DNA from: Seminavis robusta
Lineage: Eukaryota > Bacillariophyta > Bacillariophyceae > Naviculales > Naviculaceae
DNA: 27,857 bases
Direction of reading: 5' to 3'
Assembly: GCA_903772945.1 (NCBI GenBank)
Contig: CAICTM010001511.1
Coordinates: 1 to 27,857 of the forward strand
The position numbers and the translations under genes are program-made. Shown in pieces: positions 10,378 through 20,935 of the stretch. Each line of letters opens with the position of its first letter. Position 1 is the stretch's first letter. The notes below the pieces were generated by a model. That model made no database searches. It was not told the origin of the DNA and saw nothing but the letters and a program-made list of their open reading frames with translations.

Positions 10378-13300
10378 GGTTCAAATGTTGGCTCGCCTGT
10401 TGGCTGTGTGGTTGGTTCTTCTGTTGGCTCGTATGTTGGCTCGTATGTTGGCTCGTATGTTGGCTGGAGGGTAGGCTGGGCTGCTGTTTCGAATGTTGAC
10501 TGTTGTGTGAGCAATTTAGAGGGCCCCAGTGTTCGATTCCTTGTTGGCATTGAAGAGGGTGTCTTGGCGCCTTGTAATGATTGTGGTGGTGTGGGAAGTT
10601 TTGTTGGAACAAAAGTTGATTGTGTTGTTGGATACTGATTGGCGTCTACATGTTGAGCCGATTGTGCCTTATTCTTCTTAATATTGTTTGAAAAGGAATT
10701 GAGCCCAATCACCGAAGCAGGTGACAAACTGACAGTGGCAAGCGGACCTGTTTTTTGGGGGGGAAGGGGGAATGTTATGAAGCTTTCGTCTCTGTTTGAA
10801 AAAGCCAAAAGTTCTGTTGCAGTACTTGGTGTAAGAGTTCCCCTTGTACTCAGTGTCAGAATCCCATCTTTGCTAGGTGCCTGAGCCCAACCTTTGCTTG
10901 GATTTGATGCAACAGTAAGTGGCACTGCTGATGGAATGGCAATTATGGGCGGGTCAAACAGAGTGGGGGGGATGATTGGTGCCAATAAGGTTGGGTTCAT
11001 TGCTGGGTTTGCCTGGATGGATGTGGGAAAAACAGCACTCTGTATTGATGGATATGAAACTGTTGGTCCATCAACCAGCAAAGGAGCTGTATTTGGTTGG
11101 ACCGCTGTTGGCCGGAAAGATGTGCTTGGTAAAAGAATTGTATAACCTGATGGATTGGAGGCTGGGTTTCCTTGTGGCACACTAGCTGTGGCTGTAGGAT
11201 GGATATCCTCCACTGGGTTTGAACCAGAGGGACTAGTAATCCCATCCAAAACTGCAGTAGGGTACTCCATGGGATTGCCTACAGTTGTGGGGATGCTTGG
11301 GTTTGAAGTAAAAGACTCCTGACTACCAGGAGATCCAACAGGTCCTGCTTGGCTTGTGAACTCCTGTGAAGAAGGTTGTATTCCTACAACAGAATCAAAA
11401 ACTGCTTCAGCTGGGCTGGAAGCCACATCCAAAATTACAGTGGGGTTCTCCCGGGGGGTGCCTGCAGTGGGGACACCAAGCCCATTTGAGTTAGAAGTCA
11501 GAGACTCCTGACTGTCAGGTGATCCAACAGGCCCTGTCGGGCTTGTAAGTTCATGTGAAGAGGGTTGTGTTCCTACAGCAGAATCCATAACTGGTGCAAC
11601 TGGACTTGCTGCTCCATCAGAACTTCCTGCAATTGGCATCTTGGTGGGTGCTTCTTCTTCTTCTTCTTCTAGATTCTCTGTGAGGGATGAGGGGCTGCTT
11701 CCAGTTGGTTCTTCCCCTGTACTTCCGGAAATGTTGGGTTCATCCACTTTCCCAGAATGAGAAGCTTCTTCAACCGAATCCACTTGGCTGTTGGCAACAG
11801 CTTCAAGAGCGGTGGTCAGAATGTCTTGGCAAGATGGGTCAGTTGGGGTCTCCAGGCATACAATCAGAGCATCTGGGTTTATGGGTGCTCTGGCTTCGTC
11901 GTTTTCAGCTGTGATGACCTGCATCAGCTCATCACAAACCTTTTCAGATCCCTTGGAAACCTCTTGGTCCACCTCATCCGAGAGACATTGTGAGAGAGAT
12001 GACAGCTCATTAGATATGAAAGGAGTCAGAATCGTCCCTTGGTTCTCTTCAACTGTTTCAATGAATGGCTGAATTGTATCTTGGCCTATGGTGAGGACAA
12101 TGATCTCAGTCTGGTCTCCAGCATTCTCTAAAGGGGAGACTGACTTTGTGGTGGCAAAGACAACCTGCATGGAATTTTGCCTTCCAGATTGGGAAGCTCC
12201 TGATGTTGCCAGCACTGGTTCAATATTGTAACCAAAGGAGGCTGCAAACAACGGAAAGAACTGGGATACTTCAATGGTTGTCTGTAACTGCAAGCGCCTG
12301 GACAGGCTGTGAGCCATACTGGTGTTTCTGCCACTCATAGCTGCTGAAACATTTGCTAGTTTGATGTTCGTGCTATTGCTGTTGTTGATGTTACCAGTTG
12401 TTCTAGTGTCACCAACACTTGCATCATCCCCTTCGGGCAACTGGAAAAGTGGCTCATAATCAGGACATCCATCACAAGCAACTGTGGCAATCCAAGATGT
12501 TGTGGTAACTGGCACAATCACCTGTGCCAGTGTCCCATTAGTTGCATTGTTGGATGTCCCTTCCAAGAAAACCACGCTATCCTCTGTACTCCAATTTTGA
12601 AGTTCCGCCTTGTGTAATACCCGCGAGAAAGGATCCAAGCACATTCCAGTGATGTTGTTGTAGAGGTCTCGAAATATCCTGAGGAACAGTGTAGAGGTAA
12701 GCACTGGATTCATCCAACATCAAAAAACAGGAAAACAACGGATGATGCTTACTCTTCTATCCTCTCTCTGTGCTGTGGTAGTGAATCCTCTGGCATGCCT
12801 TGAATTTTCAATTCCACAAAACCTTGCTTGATCTGGGATGTGAACGAACAGGATGGGGGTATAAAGTCAGTGTCTTTTACCACAGGAGCAGTAGCATTTG
12901 TACCGGGCGCTACCCTAGTGATCACACCACTGCTCACTGCAGCAGCTGCCACAGCCGCAACACCAACAGTCACCCCAATTTGAGATACAACACTGGCAGA
13001 GGCTATAGCACTGACAATTGTGGATGTGATACTGGCAGTCGCGGCAACTGTCATGGGATTGAAACAGGTGAGGAGTGGGATTGGTGCCATGACAGCCCAC
13101 ATACAAGCAAACACAACATACCTGCCGCGGAAGCTGCTGAGGCGGAGGCCCCAGCGGCACTGACTGCAGCCTGAGTTGCCATTTGGCCAACTACTGCAGT
13201 TGCCTGGGCTGTTCCTGTACCTGACGCAGTTCCCACACTTGCACTAGTTGAGGCACCAGCTCCTCCCGTGCCCGATGCCCCGCCGCCACTGGCCCCAGTT

Positions 13301-13923
13301 TGGCCCATCTGAGTTGTTTGGCCAAACTGAGCAGATGCCAGCTGATTACCGGTAGATGGGTCCATGATATCAACCATATCTAGGGCAGCGTCTACCTGTT
13401 CATCAGAGTCTCCACCCTTTAGTTTCTTCATGATGCATTTGAAGCACACAGCCAGCATGACCAAGAGATGCTGGAAGATTCCATTCTTGACGTTATCCAT
13501 AGCCAAGTCAACCACACTTTGGCGAATGGCAGCTTCCCTTCCGGCATGGATGTCGACACTGGTAAGGTCAGCATCTTCATCGAAGCTGTCACTGCCAAAC
13601 TCTTCCTCTGTTTTGAGGATGATAGGGTCATCCTCAAATCTCCTGTTGTAGGCATCATGAAACTCATAGTGGAAGTCTTTCAGTGGCAGGAGCTCTGGGC
13701 TGTCAGCCCGTGTGGAGTAATGGTTTTGCTGCTCCTTATTGATCGACCCACCATTTTGATTTTCAACATCATCCTCAGTGTCACTTTGGTGGTCTTTTAG
13801 TGCCGGTGACATGGTGATTTGATGGAAGGAATCGAGCTCCTTCCAGCTGTTGACGTCCACTAATCCAACATGGTCCCCCGAGTCCTGTGGATCCTTATTA
13901 GGCTTGTGGTTGTTGGCTTGCAT
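9408..13923 (-). CDS. Putative membrane-anchored mucin-like surface protein, three exons, 1,455 aa as assembled
   Basis: Exons by splice logic are 13923-13122, 13047-12753 and 12678-9408, joining in frame (4,368 nt). The ATG at 13923 is the first in the long frame. Residues 1-150 are acidic and hydrophilic. Residues 150-167 are hydrophobic with two Cys, followed by KK. Residues 205-267 are Gly/Ser/Thr/Ala-rich. Residues about 290-312 form an Ala/Val-rich membrane segment. After it come N-glycosylation sequons (NAT, NIT, NWS, NGT), a CDGCPDY motif, a globular region with spaced Cys, an acidic EEEEEE run, imperfect 63-residue repeats, a PT block (YEPTYEPTYEPT) and a 214-residue module (CNDISIPNERYYYVYFAGDV to GVSATLETGTP) at the start of a tandem pair. 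With no N-terminal signal peptide but an internal membrane segment, a type II orientation is likely. I know no family name. A role in cell wall or adhesion is inferred from composition. The stop at 9408 results from a 2-nt deletion relative to the upstream copy. Confidence 0.65.
10330..10480 (-). repeat. Short PT tetrapeptide block (xEPT repeats)
   Basis: The + strand shows repeated GGCTCGTATGTT 12-mers (10426-10465). On the - strand they give YEPTYEPTYEPT flanked by LQPT, EEPT, TQPT, GEPT and FEPT. It is the same 12-bp tetrapeptide architecture as the PSxx array in a small, frame-intact form, which links the two parts of the gene. Confidence 0.75.
11234..11611 (-). repeat. Imperfect 189-bp (63-aa) tandem repeat
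   Basis: AGACTCCTGACT recurs at 11313 and 11502, offset 189. The encoded segments GPVGSPGSQESFTSNPS and GPVGSPDSQESLTSNSN, with upstream DSVVGIQPSSQEFTS and DSAVGTQPSSHELTS, show two diverged copies. The repeats lie in a Ser/Pro/Thr-rich mucin-like segment of the third exon and keep the frame. Confidence 0.7.
12679..12752 (-). other. Intron 2, 74 nt, GTAAGC...CTCAG
   Basis: The exon ends ATAGAAGA, the donor is GTAAGC, and the acceptor is a pyrimidine tract, TTACCTCTACACTGTTCCTCAG, before GATATTTC. Phase 2 joining gives RIE-E-IFRDLYNN, in frame with the long third exon. A nearer AG at ATCCAG (about 12702) would break the frame. Both introns have the same length. Confidence 0.75.
13048..13121 (-). 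other. Intron 1, 74 nt, GTATGT...ACAG
   Basis: On the - strand the exon ends GCGGCAG and the intron starts GTATGTTGTG, a canonical donor. It ends CCCATGACAG, and the next exon starts TTGCCGCG. The split is phase 1 (G|TT, Val 268) and joins the Ala/Ser-rich linker to VAATASITST in the following frame without loss. Reading through instead gives a stop after 23 residues. Confidence 0.8.
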
Positions 13924-15673
13924 ATTGCTTGGAATACTGGTCTATCTGATAGTCTTGGTGTGTAAAGTGGTGTGTCTTCTTCGTCGTTGTTTTTGTTTTG
14001 TTTTTGTTTGTGTGTAGTTTCTCTACGTGCAGAAGCAGGTTCGTCCAAACCGAAATTGACCGCAGCCTTGCACAGTATGTTCGGTACGTGTGGCGACAAA
14101 CTGGCGAGGGTATGGAGGAGGCAAAAGTTCCTTGCCTTGGTTCGAAACGTGAACTTGAGGGCCATTGATGACTGACGACCCTTCGGCGTCATCTGTATGT
14201 TAAATCTCTGTCTTACCGATTCTCTTTGATGGGCTATGATTGCCACGAGACTGTCGCGAGACGGCACTCTTTCCGGAAATGGGTTGTTTAAGCTGTTGTT
14301 TTCTAATCCAGCCTGAGTGGAGAATCAAATTCCTCTGTAACCTGGCGCTTGCTGGCTTGGGTGTGATCTTGACCCCCCATTAATTAAAACTTTCTTCGAA
14401 CTGGCACAAAGAAGGTTCAGAGACTGGCAAGAACCGTTTGTCATCGACTGAGTCAGCATGCCACTTCGTCAATGTCCCATCGGGTCATGTCATGCAGTAC
14501 CGGTTACCGGTACTGTACCAACTGCAGCCTGTACATACATGTAGTTGGAGGAGTCATTTTCATAATCAAACCGTTCAAAGAACACTTTGAAAAGAGTACT
14601 TGTAAATCCTGTCCATTCTTCAACCATCAGGGAAACCACTCTACATGTACTACATGTTGTGGTACAACGGCTGCAACGTCAGTTTCTTCATTCAGAATTA
14701 GGCAGCCAACGGTATTAGTGTCACTACACTTTCGTAGCAAGTCACTAGCTAGGTGTAAGTAGGAGCCGTACCGGCACCGGTAGGTGGGTGCCAGCTGCTG
14801 GTCATATGGTACGATTTTGGTGGTCTACGGTGCCAGTTGGTACAGTGGTTCGTGGTGGCCGCCTATCTCGAGCAGCTTTTTTGTACAACTTGTAGCTAGC
14901 TAGTAGGTACCAGGTGCTCTGGAGTAGTGGGCAAAGGAGGATCTGCCACGCAAGCGTCTCACTTGGCTCAGGCAAGCAGCAAGACAACACGACGAGCTTG
15001 CATTTGTCGACCTTTTGGTTTGGGTTTCCTTTTTCGATAGTGTAGCTAGCTAGGGAGAGTGTTCTTCTCTTATTGGTAATTAATCGGTACCACTGATGGA
15101 GCGAATCCATGGCAATCGAACCCTCGAACTTCTACTTTCAGCCATCCTCATTGAAACCATGAGCGTGAACCCCAGCACACCCTGCTTAACAAATCAGCAG
15201 CCTAAAAATGATCCTCATCGAGCCATGGAATGGCAACAGTCCTCAACCCAAGGCGGAGGAGGATGCTCGACGACGCTCGACGACGCGCACGCGCAGAGGC
15301 GGGTGAATTAAGGAGACCGAGCGAACCAGTCAGGAAGCGACTTCGTTTTGCGTCAGGCCATTTTACCCACAACACGGTTCGATTCAATCTTCTATTCATT
15401 GAATACGGGTGTCATTGCCAACAATGGCCCCAATGGACGGGTCATCGCTGAGGGATGGAAAGACAACACTATTCCTCTTCTAGTGTCATGCGGTGTCCAG
15501 ACAGACCCGCCCGCCGGAAGATAGGACTACTAATAAGAGGTTAGACCATGGCCTATCCTTTGCCATCCTTCTCGAGCGACAATCTCTAGCTATCAGGCGC
15601 GTCGCCTCAATTGACAATAGCGACTACAAGCCCCAACTGTAATTGAAAATTTAAAAATTATAGATTACAATAG
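13924..15673. promoter_or_regulatory. Intergenic region with putative 5' leader of the mucin-like gene and palindrome-rich tract
   Basis: Just upstream of the ATG at 13923 the - strand leader is A/C-rich (AAACAAAAACAAAACAAAAAC, about 13980-14017), typical of an unstructured eukaryotic 5' UTR. Farther out, 14490-14910 is dense in short palindromes (ACCGGT, TACATGTA, GTACCGGTTACCGGTACT-like and GTAGCTAGCTAG). From 15040 to 15670 I see only short ORFs and a CGACGACGC-rich patch near 15270. No promoter element can be placed firmly. Confidence 0.3.
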
Positions 15674-16301
15674 CTACTACACCTGCTTGATTTGTTGACC
15701 AACGTTGATGCATGGTTTTTTATTGGAAATCACATGAACAGTAATCAAGGGTAGCAAAATAATCCCTTGGGACTCACTGTGAGGTCCGGATCTGTGGTTG
15801 TAGGGTATGAAGTTCCCACAAACATGTCTGCTGTGGGTGCGGTGGTACTGGAGATTTTTTGAGGCCCCAGAAGTCAGGTCTCGTGCCAACATGCTGGCAT
15901 CATTGAACATGAAACTAAAGTCAGTGACAGAACTGACATCCCTACTTGATCCATCAACATTGAAACTGAGGCACTATCGAACATGGCATAAAACCCATCC
16001 CCGTTGACCTGACTTGTGTCCCAACTAAACACATCACCATTGAACAGAGCAGTACTCCCAAACATGTAAGACATGCTTGTGACCTTGCTATTGAAACTGG
16101 TTGCACCATTGAACATGGCATAAAATCCATCCCCATTGACCTGACTTGTGTCCCAACTAGACACATCACATTGAACAGAGTAGCACTCTCAAACATGTCA
16201 TACATGCTTGTGACCTTGCTTGTGTCCCAACTAGACACATAGATAGGAGAAATTCTATTTGCTGTTTTCTCTGCTGCACTGCCGCTGGCCTCCAGTATCA
16301 T
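15674..16301 (-). pseudogene. DUF285 (BspA-like) repeat protein fragment
   Basis: Three frames on the - strand together encode DUF285-type repeats (PF03382). These include SSWDTSKVTSMYDMFESATLFN, then FSWDTSQVNGDGFYAMF twice, KVTSMSYMFGSTALFN, and finally SSVTDFSFMFNDASMLARDLTS. The W-D-T-S-x-V-x-x-M-x-x-M-F core is diagnostic. A DNA repeat of about 132 bp (TGACCTGACTTGTGTCCCAACT at 16005 and 16137) underlies it. Frame changes near 16165 and 15950, with short spans between, mark it as decayed or badly truncated. In diatoms such proteins are numerous and of unknown, probably surface-related, function. No start region or signal peptide is seen, and the end (QIKQV at 15677) may be random read-through. 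Confidence 0.7.
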
Positions 16302-16559
16302 CTCAGGTTCCAGAACGCCAGAGAGAGCCCACTACATGTATGTAATCTGGGGTTGAATCGGGTTGACTATGGATTAGAGAGAGCTAAGATGAGGATGGAG
16401 ACAGAGGTCAAGGGGAGGGCACGACGCTATCTGGTTTTGTGTTGTATCACGCGCAACTCTCTTCGAGGTGAAGTGCTAACTCCAACCCTATCGACGGTCT
16501 GAGCAGTGGAGACATCAATAATTGTTGTCGTCGAGTCGAGTCAAGTCATTGAAATGCAA

Positions 16560-17815
16560 GCTTTTCCTCCTGGCTCCAGGACAAGGTGTCTGATTGGACT
16601 CGCCGCCTGGGCTTGCTCTCTGACGCCTGCCCAAATTTTCCTCAGTCTGCATACTGTGGTCTTTCCAAGTCACTGCAACATGAGTGGACATTTGTGCAAC
16701 GAGTCAATGAATGTGAAGCTACTGCCTTCACTCCTCTTGAGTCTGCCTTGGCCGAGACGTTTCTCCCTCGTCTCTTCCATCCTCCTTCTCCCGATGATTC
16801 CCTCCCGGCTTTGACTGTTTCACGTCGTCTCACGGCTCTCCCTGTCAAAGCCGGTGGCCTGGGCATTCCCAATCCCACTACCACAGCTGCCACTTCACAC
16901 GAAGCCAGTGTTGCCATGGCGATCCAAATCTCCACGGCTCTCACTGGCTCTTCTACAAGCCCCTTTAGTCTACTGACCACGATGCTCATGTGACCGCCAC
17001 GCGTGCTCACACTCAAGAATCTCGTGTGAAAGAGGCTCAACAGACTCTTGCCACCATCAAGGCTGCTGCCCCTGCAGTCCGTCGTGAGGGTCTCCAACGG
17101 GCTTGTTCAACTGGGGCGTGGCTCTCCGTCACCCCCATGCCAGAGAATGACACCGTCCTCTCTCCCCTGAGTTTCGGGATTCTCTCCATCTCGATATGGA
17201 CTGACTCCTTCGGATCTCCAACCCCACTGTGATGGCTGCAAAAGTTAGTTTGGTCTCCACCATGCTTTTCCTGCTCCCAGGTGGACTTCTTCTTCAGCCC
17301 ACAATCAAATTGTGCGCGAGCTGGCTGATTTATCTTCCATGGCTTTCATGCCCTCTGCTGTCCGCGACGAACCCCGTATCACTCTTGGTCGCCAGCTATG
17401 GCTCCGTTGACTCTGCTGATCTTCCCATGCTCCTACTCCCTCTGATCCCTTGTCCAAGATCGGGGTGACCCCTAGTTCGCGGGTTTCTGGCATCGAGGTA
17501 CCGATTGTATTTTCGATGTCTCCCTCGTGATGTTGAGTCTCCTGGTCGTCGTGACCGTGGTGTCACTGCTGAGAAGGCCCTTTTCAGCGGGAGAGGCAGA
17601 AGAAGACGAAGTACCAGGCTCAGTGCCTGCACAACGCCGCCACTTCACCCCTTTGTTGTTCTGCTGATGGCCTCTTGCTCCGAAGCTACTGCTGTTCTCC
17701 AACGGCTCTCCCAGCTTTTGGCTCAAAAGTGGTCAAGCCCTACTCTGTGGTTCGCTCTTTCATCCGGCAGGTTGAGCATAGCTCTTGCCCGTGCCACGAC
17801 TGAATAACACCAAGC
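16560..17815 (+). pseudogene. 5'-truncated reverse-transcriptase-type ORF, C-terminal part, frameshifted
   Basis: ORF 16586-16993 reads FPQSAYCGLSKSLQHEWTFVQR, then a PLE...FLPRLF segment, then ALPVKAGGLGIPNP. This is the characteristic stretch downstream of the reverse transcriptase core in a retroelement class common in stramenopiles. In a second frame KEAQQTLATI...ACSTGAWLSVTPMP follows (16990-17232). Near 17230-17400 other frames carry CDGC, HHAF and HNQIVRELADL...AVRDEP, the usual Cys/His block followed by a conserved acidic segment. A final frame (17505-17807) has HPFVV...EATAVLQRLSQLLAQKW. The polymerase YxDD box is missing because the 5' part is absent. At least four frame changes make it inactive. 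It ends where a Ty3-type sequence begins. Confidence 0.65.
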
Positions 17816-17819
17816 GCAC

Positions 17820-18665
17820 TCCGAAACACCCCGACATCTTCCAAGAGAAGATGGGCACACTAATGCACGACCTAGGATACGTCCGTTGCATACATTGATG
17901 ATCTATTCATCCTAACTAACGGCGAACTAGCAGATCAAGTTGAAAAGATGGATGAAGTTCTCGGAAAGGCTTCGAGTAGCAGGACTTAAGATCAATGTTA
18001 CCAAGTCCTTCTTCGCAGGAGGAGAACTTGAATACTTAGGTTACTGGATTACTCGAGAAGGGATCAACCTATAACCAAGAAAAAAGACTCGATCCAGAAT
18101 ATCGCTCCTCCTACCAACAGAAAGAACTCCGTAGATTCATTGGACTAGTGATACTACTATCGAGACTATGTGGATTAGACATTTCACATGTATGCCCCAC
18201 TCGCTCGTTGAACTTCCAAAACAACGAAGTGGAAGTGGGAAGCCGAACACGACAAGGCCTTTAGCCAGATGAAGAAGATCATCAGCAAAGAAAACTTGCT
18301 CGCTTAACCCTTGACTTCAACGAACATTCGTTATCCACACGGATGCGGGTGATACTCAACTAGGTGTAGTAATTTCCCAGAATGGGAAACCTATCGCGTT
18401 CTACGGCAGGAAGCTCAACCCTGCTCAGACACGTTCAACCGTTACCGAGAAGGAAATTCTCAGTATCGTAGAAACTCTAAAAAAGTTCCGCAACATTCTT
18501 CTGGGACAGAAGATCGTTGTACATACGACCACAAGAATCTTACATTGAAGAACTTCAATACTGGATCGCGTAATGCTATGGCGCCTTATTCTGGAGAATA
18601 CGGCCCTGAACTACGGTACATCTAGGGCGAACAGAACATCGCAGCTGATGCGTTGTCGAGATTTA
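17820..18665 (+). pseudogene. Ty3/gypsy-type reverse transcriptase and RNase H fragment
   Basis: Frames starting near 17835 read HPDIFQEKMGTLMHDLGYVR, then AYIDDLFILTNGELADQ with the YIDD catalytic box at 17891-17902, then INVTKSFFAGGELEYLGYWITREGI. After stops, LRRFIGLV remains. RNase H begins FVIHTDAGDTQLGVV (near 18335), with FYGRKLNPAQ...TVTEKEILSIVETLKKF, then DHKNLTLKNFN, YGPELRYI and finally IAADALSRF (18640-18663). These are Ty3/gypsy features. The fingers part of the polymerase is missing upstream and several frameshifts and stops occur, so it is a dead copy. The integrase expected directly after it is absent, but an integrase end lies about 4 kb downstream. Confidence 0.8.
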
Positions 18666-20780
18666 ACATCTCCAACAACGAAGGTTCTTCAGAACAAATG
18701 GACCCAGGCGGAATCGCTGAAGTCATGTGTGCAGACGATAGTAGATTGTGAGAGAGGCATTCCCGTGTCCCGCTCTAAGGATTTGCCGAGCGTGTTGGTG
18801 GTCTCGCACTGTGTGCTCCCTCTCTCGCAGTCTTCCTCTCCCCGACTGAAGGTCTTGCTCCTTTTGGAATCCTCCTGACTCCTGTCCCTGCCTTCACAAC
18901 CGCTGATCTATAGCCTTTCCATGATTAGTCCCTGCTATAAGCGCAACCTCTGATTTCTAGGCATGCCAATGTTCACTACGATCTACGATAGGAGCGGCGC
19001 GACGCGTTGCCTGGCGCGTGATGAGAGATCTGATCTCCGGTCTCCTTCTCTATCGAAGCTCTCTAACGTACCATTAGTACAAAGCCGCGATTACGATATA
19101 GACAAAGAAGCTATCGAATCTGGGATAGAGGCATACCCATATGGGTAGCCGTACACGACAGCACACTAAGTGAGATCTCGAGCGCACTTAGACTTCAATG
19201 GTCATCCTCAGTTGCCCCCTTGTTATTCTATTCGCTCAGTGTTTGCTTGCGTGGAATAGTGTCACTGTGCCTATGGCGAGACTCCGGCACGCCATAAACT
19301 TATGCTTGTCTATCTATATAGCCGAACAGTACGGTAACGACTGTGAACGCGCAGCGCTAGTGCAGATAGTAGCTGTGCATATGTCATCGTTGCCAGAGCT
19401 GCCAGGTGATCAAACCCAAGACGCGTAATCTGGGATTTATGCCTCCAACGACTTGTTCCATGGATGATCGCCCTGGGAGACTTGAACTCTGTAAGTGACA
19501 CATGATAGCGCCCTCTGACACAGACGTCGGGGATCCTAAGTATAATAGTAGCTACACATTTCTTACACTTCCATTGTGATCTGATACGCATTAGATCTCC
19601 TGTATGTCGGATCGGAATCGATAATTAGATCAGAGATCTGCTCCTGGACAGTGCATTCAATTCTTAATAGCTTAGAGCCATCGTCCTAGAGCTCACCAAC
19701 GTGGACGTTAACTCGGTATCCAGCCGGCTTGAGGTTTATCATGGATAGGAGGACATGAGTTTCCGCGCATAAGGCAGTAGACAGTAGAATCCTCTTCTCG
19801 GTGTAAATATTTGGGAGCTATGAAGACCTTCGTCGTGCATGAAGGAATCTATTAATCTCATAGCCAACTGCACAGGCCTCATACTGTCTCATTATCTGCG
19901 TCGTAGCGGCTCGGGTTGTATTCTCGTACAATCCTCTATGTTCACGAGAGAATTAGGGCGTTAGCAACCTTAGTGGTGCCGCATTGCTCACTTTTCGATG
20001 CTATTATAATTTCTATCGCTGGGCAGGGATTCTCTGACCATTAATTTTTCTCTGTATCTAGGAGCTTGGTTCTTGTTTTCCGGGAACATTGCTCCGACTA
20101 CATATCAGTTCGAGAGCTCTTTCATTTGATCTGCTGTTGCACAAGAAAGAGCGAAAGTAGAAAGATGATAATCTACTTGCTCACCTTGAATGCGCATTGA
20201 CTACACGCCATCAGTGCATGTGCTCGAGCTTGCTGGTTCGTGCACACCAAGCCTCCGAAATTCAAACAATGCTCGCAATCGAGGATATGCCGGTCCTCCA
20301 GGTTAGCATTCGGTCGTACACTACTCGCAATACATCGAGTGGCACGCTCATCGACGTCCTCGAGTATAGAGCCTTCCGCCCCATGAACAAGGGGCAGGTC
20401 CCTACAGCTCTACTTACAACGGAAGTGTGCATCTTCCCATCATGACCTGGAGCGCGCGGTGGCCTAGCCAGGATTAACCTATTAGAAGGGCCTGATCGAC
20501 AACAGTCATCATCGATCCACCTCCACCCAGGTGCGTCTGAGTGATCAGGTCCCATGCTGTTGGCCATTGCCTTGTCGTGCAGGGCAAGGTGCCAGCAGAG
20601 TCCATAGGCGGTGGCGCACCTAAGACTGACCATGTCAGGGTATGACATATCCAGTGGGCGAACAATGTCAGGCAGAAGCCGACAAGAGAGCCATGCGATA
20701 GGGCCAAATGACGCACTGGCAGACAGTGGCTCCCAAAGGGGAGGCACGTGTCTGCTGGGGCGGTGTGGACTGTAGAGGGG
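18666..20780. other. Non-coding or scrambled spacer, no recognised gene
   Basis: Only short ORFs occur here. The longest, 161 codons on the - strand (20262-20747), has ordinary composition and no motif I recognise. A 61-codon + strand frame at 18963-19148 also matches nothing. Composition is mixed and no long repeats are seen. The stretch may be sequence inserted into the Ty3 element whose RNase H and integrase ends flank it, or several fused relics. Confidence 0.4.
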
Positions 20781-20935
20781 TTGTGGGGTGAATGTTGGAG
20801 GGGGGTTGTGGGCTGTAGATGGTATGGTGGTGGAGGAAGTGGGTAGGGTGTGTTTCTATGGGAGGCATGATGGAGGTGTGGAGGGTGTAGTCCCTGTGAT
20901 GTTGACTGTTGGGTCGTGTGCTGCAACTCAAGCAC
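20760..20935 (+). other. G-rich, C-poor tract
   Basis: The + strand is strongly G/T-biased, with repeated GGTTGTGGG, GGAGGGGGGTTGTGGG and GGTGGTGGAGG. The - strand counterpart yields His/Pro/Thr-rich shadow ORFs such as PPPPYHLQPTTPLQ. It could form G-quadruplexes. No gene is supported. Confidence 0.5.

Noticed and set aside
13972..14175. 67-codon + strand ORF beginning like a signal peptide (MSSSSLFLFCFCLCVVSL)
   Set aside because: The hydrophobic start is the complement of the A/C-rich leader of the divergent gene, and the rest has no recognisable feature.
13860..14267. 135-codon - strand ORF overlapping the start of the mucin-like gene
   Set aside because: It lies in another frame across the 5' leader and first codons, with no domain; most likely chance.
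16642..17097. 151-codon - strand ORF
   Set aside because: It is antisense to the conserved GGLGI-type retroelement segment, which explains the sequence.
20262..20747. 161-codon - strand ORF
   Set aside because: No motif, no splice logic and no repeats support it. Its length is possible by chance in this GC-balanced stretch, so it is mentioned only within the spacer entry.
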